From Gammaproteobacteria bacterium (GTDB lineage: Bacteria; Pseudomonadota; Gammaproteobacteria; Pseudomonadales; JAUIET01): a stretch of DNA of 64,000 bases. Shown here piece by piece: positions 45,146 through 54,419 of this stretch. Positions within the stretch are counted from its first letter, which is position 1; each line of letters begins with the position of its first letter. The stretch covers positions 124,001-188,000 of the forward strand of contig JAUIET010000006.1 of the NCBI GenBank assembly GCA_030429735.1. Reading direction: 5' to 3'. The notes under the pieces were generated by a model. That model worked only from the letters and a program-made list of their open reading frames with translations. It searched no databases and was not told the DNA's origin. A program made the position numbers and the translations under genes.

Positions 45146-46346
45146 TCAAACAAAAACACAGAGTGGCTGAGAGTGCGCACGCTGCAATTGCCATGCTCAC
45201 TTCTGATAACCCTTTGGGACCTGTCAACGCGACGGCGTAGCTTATCAGTGCAGCACCTACTGATTGAATGCATCCGTAAATCGCCGACGCTTTGCCCGCT
45301 CCAACACTAAATGGAACCAATGCTTCGCCTGGCGACAAAGCCATAATTATACCGTGGCCAAAGCTCGCCAGCATAAGCATAGCCATTAACAGAATCGCAG
45401 GTGGTACCCCAGAAGTACTAACAGCAGCAACGGCAAGCCATGCGATCGTCAGTGCGCCAACGCCTATCCGAATACAATTAGCGACGCCAAAAACAGGTAC
45501 AAGTATTCGGATAATGAAGATACCGCAAGCCAGGGCGACGTTGAAGCACGCCAAAATATATCCGTTTTCCTGAGAGCTTGTGTAGTAGGTATCGGTACTT
45601 AGAAACGAGTAGTTGCCAACGAATAATACAGTGCCAGACATTGCGAACATGTTGACAAGAGTGTTGCGTAAAAAATACTTATTACTGAGTATTTGTCGCG
45701 CAGTTAACGTACCAACCGTCAACTCAGGTTCCGCGACACGCTGCGCCATAGGTTTGCTGAGCGTTTCCGGAATGCGCCATGCGACTCCCAGCAGAGAGAT
45801 GATCGCAATAACAAACATGCTCAGAAAAAAATCCGACCACGCAAAAAACAGAGAGAGGTAACCGCCCACTATCGGAAGCGCAATGGGTATCAGCGCGAGA
45901 AACATATACAAGGTAGAGATTGCTTTTGTCGTGCCTTCAGCACCATAGCGATCGCGTAACATGGCACGCGCTATGACAATTCCTGCGGCCGCTGCAAATC
46001 CTTGAAAAAAACGAAGCGCCACTAACACATCGATTGATGGCGCGAATGTGCACGCCAGGCTCATCAATGCATAGAGCAATATACCGCATAAAAGTAGCGG
46101 TTTTCGGCCGTGCCGATCTGATAATACCCCCCAGAAGAACGGGGCAAGTCCGTATGCGAGTATAAACATATAGATACTAAGCTGGCTGTCGCTTAGTCGC
46201 GCAGCCAAATCCTCTGCCAGGGACGGCAAAGAGGGCACTAGCAAGTCGATGGAAAGTGGGGCGAAACAGGCGGGTATGGCCAACAAGCCGTAGAAAAAAA
46301 GATTCTGCCGCATGCCAACTGTGCGGCGATTTTCGGACTGGCTCAC
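45108..46346 (-). CDS. Bcr/CflA-type MFS transporter
   Basis: Inner-membrane protein of 412 residues with about 12 transmembrane helices. The Bcr/CflA hallmarks DLLVPSLPSLAEDL (after helix 1) and the loop-2/3 motif GVLSDRHGRKPLLL are present. May export or import a cluster metabolite; drug efflux is the family default but the context argues for pathway transport. The gene ends inside the end of gntR (convergent overlap) and begins 4 bp after the DUF819 gene. Confidence 0.85.
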   Translation of the reverse strand: MSQSENRRTVGMRQNLFFYGLLAIPACFAPLSIDLLVPSLPSLAEDLAARLSDSQLSIYMFILAYGLAPFFWGVLSDRHGRKPLLLCGILLYALMSLACTFAPSIDVLVALRFFQGFAAAAGIVIARAMLRDRYGAEGTTKAISTLYMFLALIPIALPIVGGYLSLFFAWSDFFLSMFVIAIISLLGVAWRIPETLSKPMAQRVAEPELTVGTLTARQILSNKYFLRNTLVNMFAMSGTVLFVGNYSFLSTDTYYTSSQENGYILACFNVALACGIFIIRILVPVFGVANCIRIGVGALTIAWLAVAAVSTSGVPPAILLMAMLMLASFGHGIIMALSPGEALVPFSVGAGKASAIYGCIQSVGAALISYAVALTGPKGLSEVSMAIAACALSATLCFCLIKRARENASSHD

Positions 46347-46350
46347 TTTA

Positions 46351-47478
46351 TTAACTTAACAGTGCGGTGACGCTAACACCGATAAAATTAGCAATCACGT
46401 ATCCGAAAATACCGCACATAATACCGGGTGTCACCAGGTTGCGCCAACCATGCGAAATCGCGACAGCGGCTGTAGGCGCCGGACCTACCAGCGCGGCACC
46501 AGAGCCAATAATCGCCTCCGCCAGATTAAGTTTCAACGTTCTGGCAGCTACTAACACAATGGAAAGATGACAGAACAAAATAAACATACCGTACACAAAC
46601 AGAATAAACGCCGATGACAGGAAAGCGACGGCATTTGTGCCCGCCCCGACAATTGCGAAGAACAAGTACATAAACAACATGCCTAACTCAAAATCTCCAC
46701 GCATACGCGCGAGCTGCCGTGGGAAGGCATTCGCAACAACAATAGTAATGATGGTGATAAAAAGAATATTGTAACGTTGTAGGTCCAGCCACTGGCCCAC
46801 CTGGTTGGCTACCGCACAAATCACGCAGCTGATCGCAATCGCCGCACTGACGTGGGTTAAATGAAATTCGGCCACCGCATCGTACTGGCCCTCGTCACTT
46901 CCCCGCTCGGCCTTGCTCCCATTCGGCGAAACCCAACGCACAATCCAGGCAATGGTCGGAATCATCATCAGCAACATCAATGCAGTGATGCTCACAACGC
47001 TGCTAGCACTGATGGCAACGCTGAATTCAGTTTCTGTCATTTCTACCGCTTGCGACACCGCCAGAAAGTTGACCGCGCCGCCGATCCAGCCACCGGTATA
47101 GGTGCCGGCTACCTTGGGACCGATATCACCGAGATCAAGCAAATAAAAGCCCAATATTGCACCGACCACGGTTCCGAAGCTGGCGATGCAAAAGGTAAGC
47201 ATCACAGGGCCACTTTCGGCGAAAATCTTTCTCAGGTCTGCCTTGAACAGTAACAAGGGGATAGCCAGGGGAACCAGAGTACCGCCGACGAAGCCGTACG
47301 CTGCAGCGTCATAGGGAATAACATGCGTGTTGGACAACAGCATCGCCACCACCAACACCCAAACCACACCGGATGTTTTCTTCAGCACCGGGTGCTGATC
47401 TACCCAAAAACCCAGCCAGGCAAGGCCCATTACTATTGCGAGTATCGCAAAAGTATCTGTCGCGGGTATCAAGGTCAT
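46351..47478 (-). CDS. DUF819 family membrane protein
   Basis: Integral membrane protein of about 375 residues from the ATG at 47478 (MTLIPATDTFAI, with GGAG). Around 10 hydrophobic helices, and the DUF819 core GGWIGGAVNFLAV is visible with VGPAPTAAVAISHGW near the end. Function unproven; probably transport. Its promoter region carries an ATCCCATTA motif at 47539-47550, and it is cotranscribed with the MFS gene (4-bp gap). Confidence 0.85.
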   Translation of the reverse strand: MTLIPATDTFAILAIVMGLAWLGFWVDQHPVLKKTSGVVWVLVVAMLLSNTHVIPYDAAAYGFVGGTLVPLAIPLLLFKADLRKIFAESGPVMLTFCIASFGTVVGAILGFYLLDLGDIGPKVAGTYTGGWIGGAVNFLAVSQAVEMTETEFSVAISASSVVSITALMLLMMIPTIAWIVRWVSPNGSKAERGSDEGQYDAVAEFHLTHVSAAIAISCVICAVANQVGQWLDLQRYNILFITIITIVVANAFPRQLARMRGDFELGMLFMYLFFAIVGAGTNAVAFLSSAFILFVYGMFILFCHLSIVLVAARTLKLNLAEAIIGSGAALVGPAPTAAVAISHGWRNLVTPGIMCGIFGYVIANFIGVSVTALLS

Positions 47479-47538
47479 CAGCACGCACTCCAAAGTGTCG
47501 CAGCCGATTGAGTACGGCCAAGCTTTCCCGGTCATTAA

Positions 47539-47706
47539 ATCCCATTATTAAACTCAACTCAACCGCGTATTTTGATGCCCTGAATTGACTATAACTGTGG
47601 TGTTTTTTCGATCTATATGCAAATAAACGCCTTAAATTATTGTTTTTTATGGCCTTTATCAGGATTAGAGCAACTGCAGGGCAATCGGTCAAACATCCCA
47701 TTAATC
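47539..47706. promoter_or_regulatory. Control region of DUF819/TonB-receptor genes with two ATCCCATTA motifs
   Basis: The gap 47479-47829 contains ATCCCATTATTA (47539-47550), shortly upstream of the DUF819 gene, and ATCCCATTAATC (47695-47706), just before a sigma70-like promoter for the TonB receptor. The core 9-mer is identical to those near gntR, suggesting one regulon across both intergenic regions. Confidence 0.55.
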
Positions 47707-47718
47707 ACATTAAAAAGC

Positions 47719-47748
47719 TTGATTTGTGTTTTCCCTATAGTCTATGAT
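47719..47748 (+). promoter_or_regulatory. Predicted sigma70-like promoter of the TonB receptor
   Basis: TTGATT (47719-47724) and TATGAT (47743-47748) with an 18-base spacer. The -35 lies 13 bases after the ATCCCATTA motif, a position where a bound regulator could interfere or activate. The transcript leader would be about 75 nt. Confidence 0.45.
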
Positions 47749-47829
47749 GCGGCCAGACGCCGAGCGCCTTCCTTGAAGGCACGCGCGACTGAAACAACAA
47801 CACGTTATGCAAGTCCCGAGGATATTCGC

Positions 47830-50298
47830 ATGAAAATAAAGGCCATTCTTGGCGGATTGGTACCCATCACTGCGCTAGGCAGTGTGTTGGCAATTCCCGC
47901 CATTGCACAAAACACAGTAACTCTAGAGGAAGTGGTAGTGACCGCTCAGCGGCGCCAACAGAACTTGCAGGACGTGCCTATCAGCGTTTCTGCCTATTCC
48001 GGCGACTTTCTGCAAAAAGCCAATATTCGCTCTGCAACTGAATACTTGTCGCTAACACCCAATGTCAGCTTCACAGAAGACGGACAAACTGGGTCACGAG
48101 GTTTGGGCATTTCTATACGCGGTGTGAACAACCTGGTTTCGGGCGAGAATGCATTTATCAACTCTATTGGCGTTTATCTGGACGAATTTAGTATTGCCTC
48201 GGTCCCAAACCAGGTCGCCAACCCGCAACTTCCCGATATGGAACGCGTGGAGGTACTGCGCGGACCGCAGGGTACTTACTTTGGACGAAACTCAGTGGGC
48301 GGCGCATTAAACCTGACCACCAAGAAACCAACCGATGAATTCGAAGGCTCCATTTCTGCTGGTTTTGAAGACATCGACGGTTCGGGTAGCCAGTACAGTG
48401 TAACCGGCGTCTTAAACGTGCCTATATCTGACTCTTTTGCAGCGCGTGGCGTACTTTTTTATGAAGACAGTGACGGCTACGTAGAGAATGCCTGCGCGGC
48501 CGGTGCCAGTGCCGCATCATGCCCTGCAGCGGCAGCGAATGGCTTCACGCCAAACGGTGCAGACGGTAGTGAGCGCGACGCATTAATGTTTCGCCTGAAC
48601 ACGCAATGGGATATTTCGGACCAAACCCGTGTCAGCACGACCATCATCTACGCAGACGATGACCAAGGTACGGATGAAAACGTTCCCTCAGGCGTACTTG
48701 ATCTGGACTCAATCGATACGTTCGGCATAACGAGAGCGCTTGATCCTGGAACAGGCTTTTATCCAAACAACAGAAACATGCTCAGCCATGATCTGGATGA
48801 GCATACTCAAAATGAATCAACCGTCGCTATTCTGAATATAGAACATGAAATCAGCGACACCCTGACACTCAAATCAATAACTGGTTTTATAGACGCTGAA
48901 CTGGACCGCTTCTTTGACAACGACCTGGTCGGCGGCTTCGACGCCTTACGCCGCATAAATCTGTATGAGGGTTTTTCCTGGAGCACCGAGCTCAGATTGG
49001 AATGGAGCTCCGATAGAAATGACTTGATCGTTGGCTTGCTGTACGCAGAGGACGACCAGGAGCAGCAAAACAGTGTTGAAGTGTCCTCGCAGCCAACCGC
49101 AAATTTCAATGGAGTGGGTGTTTTACCGCCTTTTCCTGAAGGACTAGGCCTTGCTCGAAACAACAAGAACTTTGAAGTTGAGAGCTTCGCCTTATTCGCC
49201 GATTATACGGCTCGCTTAAATGACCATTGGGAGTTCACGTTCGGAGCACGCTATACCAAAGACGATGTTCTTAATGAGCTAGAAGGTTTTGGTATTCGAC
49301 CTGACGGGGGCGGCCCACCAACATTTATCAACTTCGCCAGAGAGCCAGCCAGCGGCAGTGAGAGCTTTACCAACGTATCGCCGAGGCTAGTGGTTCGCTA
49401 TCTGATCAATGATGACCACAACATGTACTTTACTTGGTCTGAAGGTTATAAAGCAGGTGGCACCAGCGTGGGTAACGACCCAAGCGCTGCCGGAGCGAAT
49501 GGTCCGATCAGCGTTCCTTATAACGAAGAAACCCTGACCAACCTGGAAGTCGGCTACAAGGGTGAATTCGCAAATGGTCGAGTGCGGTTAAATGCATCTG
49601 CATTCCATCTTGAATGGGATGATATGCAGTTTGAATCGTTTCGCTTTTTAGTACCAGGCGATTTGTCTTCCAACTTTGAGCAAACGATCAACATTGCAGG
49701 TGCAGAAGCCGATGGCCTGGAGGTAGAGTTATTGGCTGCAGTTACCGAGGGTTTGACCTTAAGCGCCAGTGTCGGCTATTTGGACACAGAGATTACCAGC
49801 AACACAATGGCTGAGATCACGGGTGGCTTTGTGGTTGATCTGCAAGGTTTAGAGATCCCAAAGTCTCCAGAACTCACAGCAAGCGCAACAGCGGAATACC
49901 GCTGGCCTATGGGTGGCAACGAAGGCTGGGTAAGACTTGAGTACATTCACCGAGACGGCCAATACTCAGATATAGAAGGACTCACCAACCGCCAAACACT
50001 GGGCGCTTCCCCAAACAGTGGCTTGGCACGAGCACCGGTCCTTCTTCCTGGAGAAACTGAGTTACCAGCTCATTTACAAGCCTTCGTAGACAGTGAGTTT
50101 CCGTTTCGTAGCCCCGACTATGACGTGGTTAACCTGCGCCTTGGATTCGATGCAGAACGCTTCAGCGTGAGCGCCTATGCGCAGAATCTTGGCGATGAGG
50201 AGTATTACACCGGCACCCAGGAGAACTTTGGTGTGAGTGGAATACGACTGCGCCCTCATCCACGCATCATTGGTGTCAGTGGCACCTTGCGCTTCTAG
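47830..50298 (+). CDS. TonB-dependent outer-membrane receptor
   Basis: Outer-membrane beta-barrel importer energised by TonB, about 822 residues from the ATG at 47830 (GAGG site). Signal peptide MKIKAILGGLVPITALGSVL to AIA-QN, TonB-box-like EEVVVTAQRR, plug domain (about 50-180) with SLTPNVSF, RVEVLRGPQGTYFGRNSVGG, and a C-terminal barrel closing ...ISGTLRF-like, with final Phe (VSGTLRF). Substrate unknown; pairing with a sulfatase suggests uptake of a sulfated compound. Followed 28 bp later by the sulfatase. Confidence 0.92.
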   Translation: MKIKAILGGLVPITALGSVLAIPAIAQNTVTLEEVVVTAQRRQQNLQDVPISVSAYSGDFLQKANIRSATEYLSLTPNVSFTEDGQTGSRGLGISIRGVNNLVSGENAFINSIGVYLDEFSIASVPNQVANPQLPDMERVEVLRGPQGTYFGRNSVGGALNLTTKKPTDEFEGSISAGFEDIDGSGSQYSVTGVLNVPISDSFAARGVLFYEDSDGYVENACAAGASAASCPAAAANGFTPNGADGSERDALMFRLNTQWDISDQTRVSTTIIYADDDQGTDENVPSGVLDLDSIDTFGITRALDPGTGFYPNNRNMLSHDLDEHTQNESTVAILNIEHEISDTLTLKSITGFIDAELDRFFDNDLVGGFDALRRINLYEGFSWSTELRLEWSSDRNDLIVGLLYAEDDQEQQNSVEVSSQPTANFNGVGVLPPFPEGLGLARNNKNFEVESFALFADYTARLNDHWEFTFGARYTKDDVLNELEGFGIRPDGGGPPTFINFAREPASGSESFTNVSPRLVVRYLINDDHNMYFTWSEGYKAGGTSVGNDPSAAGANGPISVPYNEETLTNLEVGYKGEFANGRVRLNASAFHLEWDDMQFESFRFLVPGDLSSNFEQTINIAGAEADGLEVELLAAVTEGLTLSASVGYLDTEITSNTMAEITGGFVVDLQGLEIPKSPELTASATAEYRWPMGGNEGWVRLEYIHRDGQYSDIEGLTNRQTLGASPNSGLARAPVLLPGETELPAHLQAFVDSEFPFRSPDYDVVNLRLGFDAERFSVSAYAQNLGDEEYYTGTQENFGVSGIRLRPHPRIIGVSGTLRF

Positions 50299-50326
50299 AC
50301 GGAACGCAAGCGCAGTGTTGCGCAAC

Positions 50327-51694
50327 ATGAAGACCATTGAAAAGCGCCGTTTAAACACGGCGCTTTTTTTTGTGCTCGTATTCCAGATGCACAACTCACT
50401 CGCACTACCTCTCAGTTCACTCCCACATAACGAGTTACCGAACGTCGTCATTATTCTCACAGACGATATGGGCTACGGCGACATAGGCGTGAATGGCGCA
50501 ACCTTAATAAGCACTCCGCACATTGATCAGCTGGCAAATAGTGGTCTTAATTTTACCCAGTTCTATGCCAGCGCCAACGTGTGCACGCCCTCACGCGCAG
50601 GATTAATGACCGGCCGTTATGCAATACGCATGGGCCTCGCCAAAGGTGTTTTATCCGCTAAGTCCAGTGGCGGGCTACCGGAAGCCGAAGAAACCATCGC
50701 GGAGATCGCCAAACGCGCAGGACTTGCCACGTCACTCATCGGAAAATGGCATCTCGGCTCGTTTCCTGCACACCATCCAATGAACCATGGCTGGGATGAG
50801 TTCTTCGGTACACCGCACAGTAATGACATGCCGGAGTTCGCGCTGTTTGATGCTCGCGAGAAGATTGAACAGCCGGTTGATCAAGCCCGCTTGACCCAGC
50901 GTTATACAGATAAAGCTGTAGAGTTCATCACCGCAAATGCGAAGCGACCTTTCCTGCTTATGCTGTCACACAACATGCCGCATATTCCCTTGTACGCATC
51001 AAAACCCTTCCGTGGGAAATCTGCGGCCGGCATTTACGGAGACGTTATTGAAGAACTGGACGCAGGGGTTGGACGAGTTATCGATGCCCTGAAAAAACAG
51101 GGCGTTTTTGACAACACGCTAGTATTTTTTACCAGCGACAATGGTCCATTTTTCGAAGGCAGCGTGTCCACGCTAAAGGGTGGAAAAGGCAACGGCTGGG
51201 ATGGCGGTTATCGCGTACCTGCCGTGCTGAGCTGGCCAAACAAGGTCAACCAACCGCGAATCGTTGACGCTATCAGCAGCAATTTGGACTTGCTGCCAAC
51301 CTTAGCAGACATTTTAGGCATAGAGGCTGTTGCAGAAGAGATTGACGGGCGCAGTCTGGCTGACTTGATCGCGGGCGCGAACAGCAGTTCACATAAGTAC
51401 TTATACTATTTCAACAATGAACAACTTATCGGAGTAAGAAACCAGAACTGGAAATTGTTAACCCATGTGTATTACAGACGCTCGCTCGGCGCCTTCGAGA
51501 AATTTGATCAGCTGGATGGCTTCAACAGCTCTTACAACATGCTGTTTGATATGCGCGAAGACGGCAATGAGCGCTACAGTGTTGCCGACCGTCAACCAGA
51601 CGCACTCCAGGATCTGAAAACTCAACTGCAGTTGGGCCGGCAAAAATTTCGACCAATGATGCGGCAAGCTCCAGACAAGACATTCCCGGAATAG
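50327..51694 (+). CDS. Secreted sulfatase (type I, formylglycine)
   Basis: Arylsulfatase-family hydrolase of about 455 residues. From the ATG at 50327 there is a convincing signal peptide (MKTIEKRRLNTALFFVLVFQ, cleavage near LAL). Metal-binding TDDMGYGD (about 45-52) and the C-x-P-S-R modification site in NVCTPSRAGLMTGRY (Cys about 86) are present, followed by GKWHLG. A strong intrinsic terminator overlaps codons 5-15. An alternative start at 50387 lacks a signal peptide. Likely desulfates the TonB-receptor ligand. Confidence 0.88.
   Translation: MKTIEKRRLNTALFFVLVFQMHNSLALPLSSLPHNELPNVVIILTDDMGYGDIGVNGATLISTPHIDQLANSGLNFTQFYASANVCTPSRAGLMTGRYAIRMGLAKGVLSAKSSGGLPEAEETIAEIAKRAGLATSLIGKWHLGSFPAHHPMNHGWDEFFGTPHSNDMPEFALFDAREKIEQPVDQARLTQRYTDKAVEFITANAKRPFLLMLSHNMPHIPLYASKPFRGKSAAGIYGDVIEELDAGVGRVIDALKKQGVFDNTLVFFTSDNGPFFEGSVSTLKGGKGNGWDGGYRVPAVLSWPNKVNQPRIVDAISSNLDLLPTLADILGIEAVAEEIDGRSLADLIAGANSSSHKYLYYFNNEQLIGVRNQNWKLLTHVYYRRSLGAFEKFDQLDGFNSSYNMLFDMREDGNERYSVADRQPDALQDLKTQLQLGRQKFRPMMRQAPDKTFPE
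50340..50371 (+). terminator. Intrinsic terminator inside the sulfatase signal-peptide codons
   Basis: AAAAGCGCCGT (50340-50350), loop TTAAAC, ACGGCGCTTTT (50357-50367), then a run of eight T (50364-50371): an 11-bp perfect stem plus U-tract. It would end most TonB-receptor transcripts unless ribosomes translating the sulfatase start disrupt it. Confidence 0.85.
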
Positions 51695-51696
51695 AT

Positions 51697-51773
51697 TGGC
51701 GTCCACGGCAGGAGTCGAACCTGCGACCCTTCGCTTAGGAGGCGAATGCTCTATCCAGCTGAGCTACGCGGAC
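51697..51773 (-). tRNA. tRNA-Arg (CCU anticodon)
   Basis: 77-nt cloverleaf with 7-bp acceptor stem (GTCCGCG with CGTGGAC, one G-U), D arm GCTCAGCTGGATAGAGC, anticodon stem-loop TTCGC-CTCCTAA-GCGAA with CCT at 34-36, T arm GCAGGTTCGACTCCTGC, and an encoded CCA (51699-51697). It decodes the rare AGG codon. It begins (3' end) 3 bp after the convergent sulfatase gene. Confidence 0.95.
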
Positions 51774-51807
51774 GTGCCGGGCAGGATACACTTTTTTTGA
51801 TTTTTTC

Positions 51808-52374
51808 TCATTCCCTAACACGCCGATGGGCGAGCAGCGCGGCCAAGTCAGGATTCTTTTGTTCTACTTCTGTCGTCGTCAGTCCGGCAATTTCATGGGG
51901 AAACACTAGCCACTGTTCAGTTTCATGTAAGTAAAAGTCGGGGGTAATTTGTGTTTGATTGCGACCTGGTTTATACCATGGGCACGCGATCTTAATGCTA
52001 GCTGGTGGCGCGGAAAGGCGTGCAGCAAGCTCGCTCAATACGGCTTGCACGCTACGGCCGGTATCAAATACGTCATCAACCAAAAGCAATTGATCTTCCG
52101 TACCCAGTTTCTCAAGCAAATACCCAAGGTTGTGTACTTGCACGGTTTTTTTCTGTTGATCGATACCAGCGCGGTACGCTGAGGTGCGAATGGCGATGTG
52201 ATCTGACTCGCAACCCAATACCTGCAGAAATTCTTGAATAGCAATTCCTACCGGTGCACCCCCGCGCCAGATTCCCACGATGAAACTGGGGCGAAAGCCA
52301 CTGTCATATATTTGCGCGGCCAACTGAAACGAATCCAGCAGCAGTTCATCTGCTGAAATGAAGTGTTTATCCAT
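51808..52374 (-). CDS. Hypoxanthine/purine phosphoribosyltransferase-family protein
   Basis: Purine-salvage PRTase fold, about 188 residues from the ATG at 52374 (MDKHFISADELLLDSF). PRPP-binding LLLVDDVFDTGRS (about 97-109) and the early loop GIWRGGAPVG (about 40) are clear. Hpt-like; exact base preference uncertain. Overlaps the end of mtnA by 8 bp and with it and the phosphorylase forms a salvage group. Confidence 0.78.
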   Translation of the reverse strand: MDKHFISADELLLDSFQLAAQIYDSGFRPSFIVGIWRGGAPVGIAIQEFLQVLGCESDHIAIRTSAYRAGIDQQKKTVQVHNLGYLLEKLGTEDQLLLVDDVFDTGRSVQAVLSELAARLSAPPASIKIACPWYKPGRNQTQITPDFYLHETEQWLVFPHEIAGLTTTEVEQKNPDLAALLAHRRVRE

Positions 52375-53515
52375 CACAATATGCACTCTGCGAGGAAAAC
52401 CTATCCGGGAATAGTGAGCGCAAACCAGCTTGACTGGCAGGTACAGTGCCGCGTTCTGTGATCAGCGCCGTTACCAAATCCGCCGGTGTGACATCAAACG
52501 CATAATTGCTGAACTCCGTGGATGTGCTGGCCACCTCACACCCGCCAAGACGCACATTTAGGAGTTCACCGGCACTGCTCACACCCGTAACGTGTGTAAG
52601 CTCATCCGGACCGCGTTGTTCAATAGGAATGTCTGCCGCTGTTTGCGCACCATGCCAATCAATGGAAGAGGACGGTGCGGCGACATAAAAAGGGACGGCG
52701 TTGGCTTTTGCGGACAGAGCTTTTAAGTAGGTGCCGATCTTATTGCACACATCGCCGGTTGGCAGCGTGCGATCTGTTCCGACAATACAGCAATCAACCT
52801 GGCCTGTTTGCATCAAGTGACCCGCCGCGTTGTCTGCAATCAGTGTATGTGGCACGCCGTGCGCGGCTAACTCCCACGCGGTCAGATAAAATCCCTGGTT
52901 GCGCGGCCGGGTTTCAGATACCCAGACGTGCACATTTAAGCCGGCATCATGTGCTTTGTAAACTGGCGCTAATGCCGTGCCCCAGTCCACTGTCGCCAGC
53001 CAACCGGCATTGCAATGCGTCATTACATTGATTACGGCGTTCTCGTTTTTTGCCGCCAAATCAGCAAGCAACGCCGCACCATGCTCACCGATTGATTCAC
53101 AGGCTTGTGCGTCGTTGTCACACAATTGTGCAGCGAACTGCCAGGCATACTCGGCACGATATTCTGGCGAGCGGGATTGTAATTCGCTTCGCAGCGCCAT
53201 CACGGCCCAGCGTAAATTGATGGCGGTTGGCCGAGTGGCTATCAACATCTCGCAAGCATCACTCAGCATCGCATCGTCAGGGTTTTCACGCATTGCCAGC
53301 GCCAGGCCATAGGCGGCTGTCGCCCCGATCAGTGGCGCACCTCGAACCCGCATGGTCGAAATAGCCAAAGCGGCCTGCTGAACAGTGTGCAGGCTTGAGA
53401 TTTCGAAACGATACGGCAATCGGGTTTGATCAATAATCTGAACCGTATCCAGTTCTGGATCGAACCAGATCGTACGGTAGTGCGTGTTGTTTACAAGCAT
53501 GTCAGGCATGAACAA
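52367..53515 (-). CDS. mtnA: S-methyl-5-thioribose-1-phosphate isomerase
   Basis: Isomerase of the methionine-salvage pathway, 382 residues (several nearby Met codons; 53515 taken, 53500 possible). Hallmarks are MRVRGAPLIGATAAYG, the catalytic Cys in NVMTHCNAGWLA and the catalytic Asp in VGTDRTLPTGDVCNKIGTY. Divergent from the phosphorylase gene, which may supply its substrate by splitting methylthioadenosine. Confidence 0.94.
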   Translation of the reverse strand: MFMPDMLVNNTHYRTIWFDPELDTVQIIDQTRLPYRFEISSLHTVQQAALAISTMRVRGAPLIGATAAYGLALAMRENPDDAMLSDACEMLIATRPTAINLRWAVMALRSELQSRSPEYRAEYAWQFAAQLCDNDAQACESIGEHGAALLADLAAKNENAVINVMTHCNAGWLATVDWGTALAPVYKAHDAGLNVHVWVSETRPRNQGFYLTAWELAAHGVPHTLIADNAAGHLMQTGQVDCCIVGTDRTLPTGDVCNKIGTYLKALSAKANAVPFYVAAPSSSIDWHGAQTAADIPIEQRGPDELTHVTGVSSAGELLNVRLGGCEVASTSTEFSNYAFDVTPADLVTALITERGTVPASQAGLRSLFPDRFSSQSAYCDG

Positions 53516-53564
53516 TGAATCATCGTGGTGGTAGTATACCGTGCGCTTGAACTAAGGATTAATA

Positions 53565-54419
53565 ATGCCGTTACGCGACCGATTGAATACCTCTCTTGCC
53601 AGTTTTACCGCACCGTTCTCGGTGGATGTCTGTCTAATGCTGGGCACAGGGCTGGGTGACACTCTGTCACAATTGCAAACGCTGGGGATTGAGCTGGTAG
53701 ATACCATCGCTTACGAAGACATCGCCGCGTTTCCGCACAGCAGCGTCATCAGTCACAAGGGTGACCTTGTGTTTGCGCGTGCTGGTAGTCTAACGCTTTG
53801 CATTTTTCAAGGTCGTTTTCATTTGTATGAAGGCTGGTCAGCATTGGATACCGCATTTCCCATCTACCTGGGCCATGAACTTGGCGCACACACGCTGATT
53901 GTAAGCAATGCAGCGGGGGCACTTAATCCGAATTTTACAGTGGGTGGTTTGATGGTGATTGAGGACCATTTGAATTTTACCGGCCAAAACCCGCTGGCGG
54001 GTTGGCAGGATGAGTCAATAGGGCCGCTATTCCCGGACATGTCGCAGGCCTATTCGAAGGATTATGCTGGCCACGCCACGGCCAGCGCCAGCGATGCCGG
54101 TATCGCACTACACCGTGGAGTGTATGCCGGTGTTTTAGGGCCGTCACTGGAAACCTCCGCCGAGCGCCGCTGGCTCAGATCAGCTGGGGGCGATGCGGTT
54201 GGTATGTCTACAGTTATGGAAGTGATTGCTGCCAAGCAATGCGGTATGGATGTACTGGGTATATCAGCAATTACAAACGTTGCAACGGGTTTGGCCGACC
54301 AGCCTGCTGACAGTATCGAAGCTGTGCTCGCGGCAGCTGCTGAAGCAGCCGGGAAGTTCGCGACAATGTTACCGGGGATACTCGCGAGAATGAACCCGCA
54401 GCTTACATCACGCCGCTGA
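53565..54419 (+). CDS. Purine-nucleoside/MTA phosphorylase (PNP family 2)
   Basis: Trimeric-type nucleoside phosphorylase, 284 residues. Phosphate loop MLGTGLGD (about 25-32), GRFHLYEGW (about 84), VSNAAGALN, PSLETSAERR, and VGMSTVMEVIAA are the family motifs. Adjacent to mtnA, suggesting a role with methylthioadenosine or inosine/guanosine. It overlaps the end of the convergent small gene by 17 bp. Confidence 0.88.
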   Translation: MPLRDRLNTSLASFTAPFSVDVCLMLGTGLGDTLSQLQTLGIELVDTIAYEDIAAFPHSSVISHKGDLVFARAGSLTLCIFQGRFHLYEGWSALDTAFPIYLGHELGAHTLIVSNAAGALNPNFTVGGLMVIEDHLNFTGQNPLAGWQDESIGPLFPDMSQAYSKDYAGHATASASDAGIALHRGVYAGVLGPSLETSAERRWLRSAGGDAVGMSTVMEVIAAKQCGMDVLGISAITNVATGLADQPADSIEAVLAAAAEAAGKFATMLPGILARMNPQLTSRR

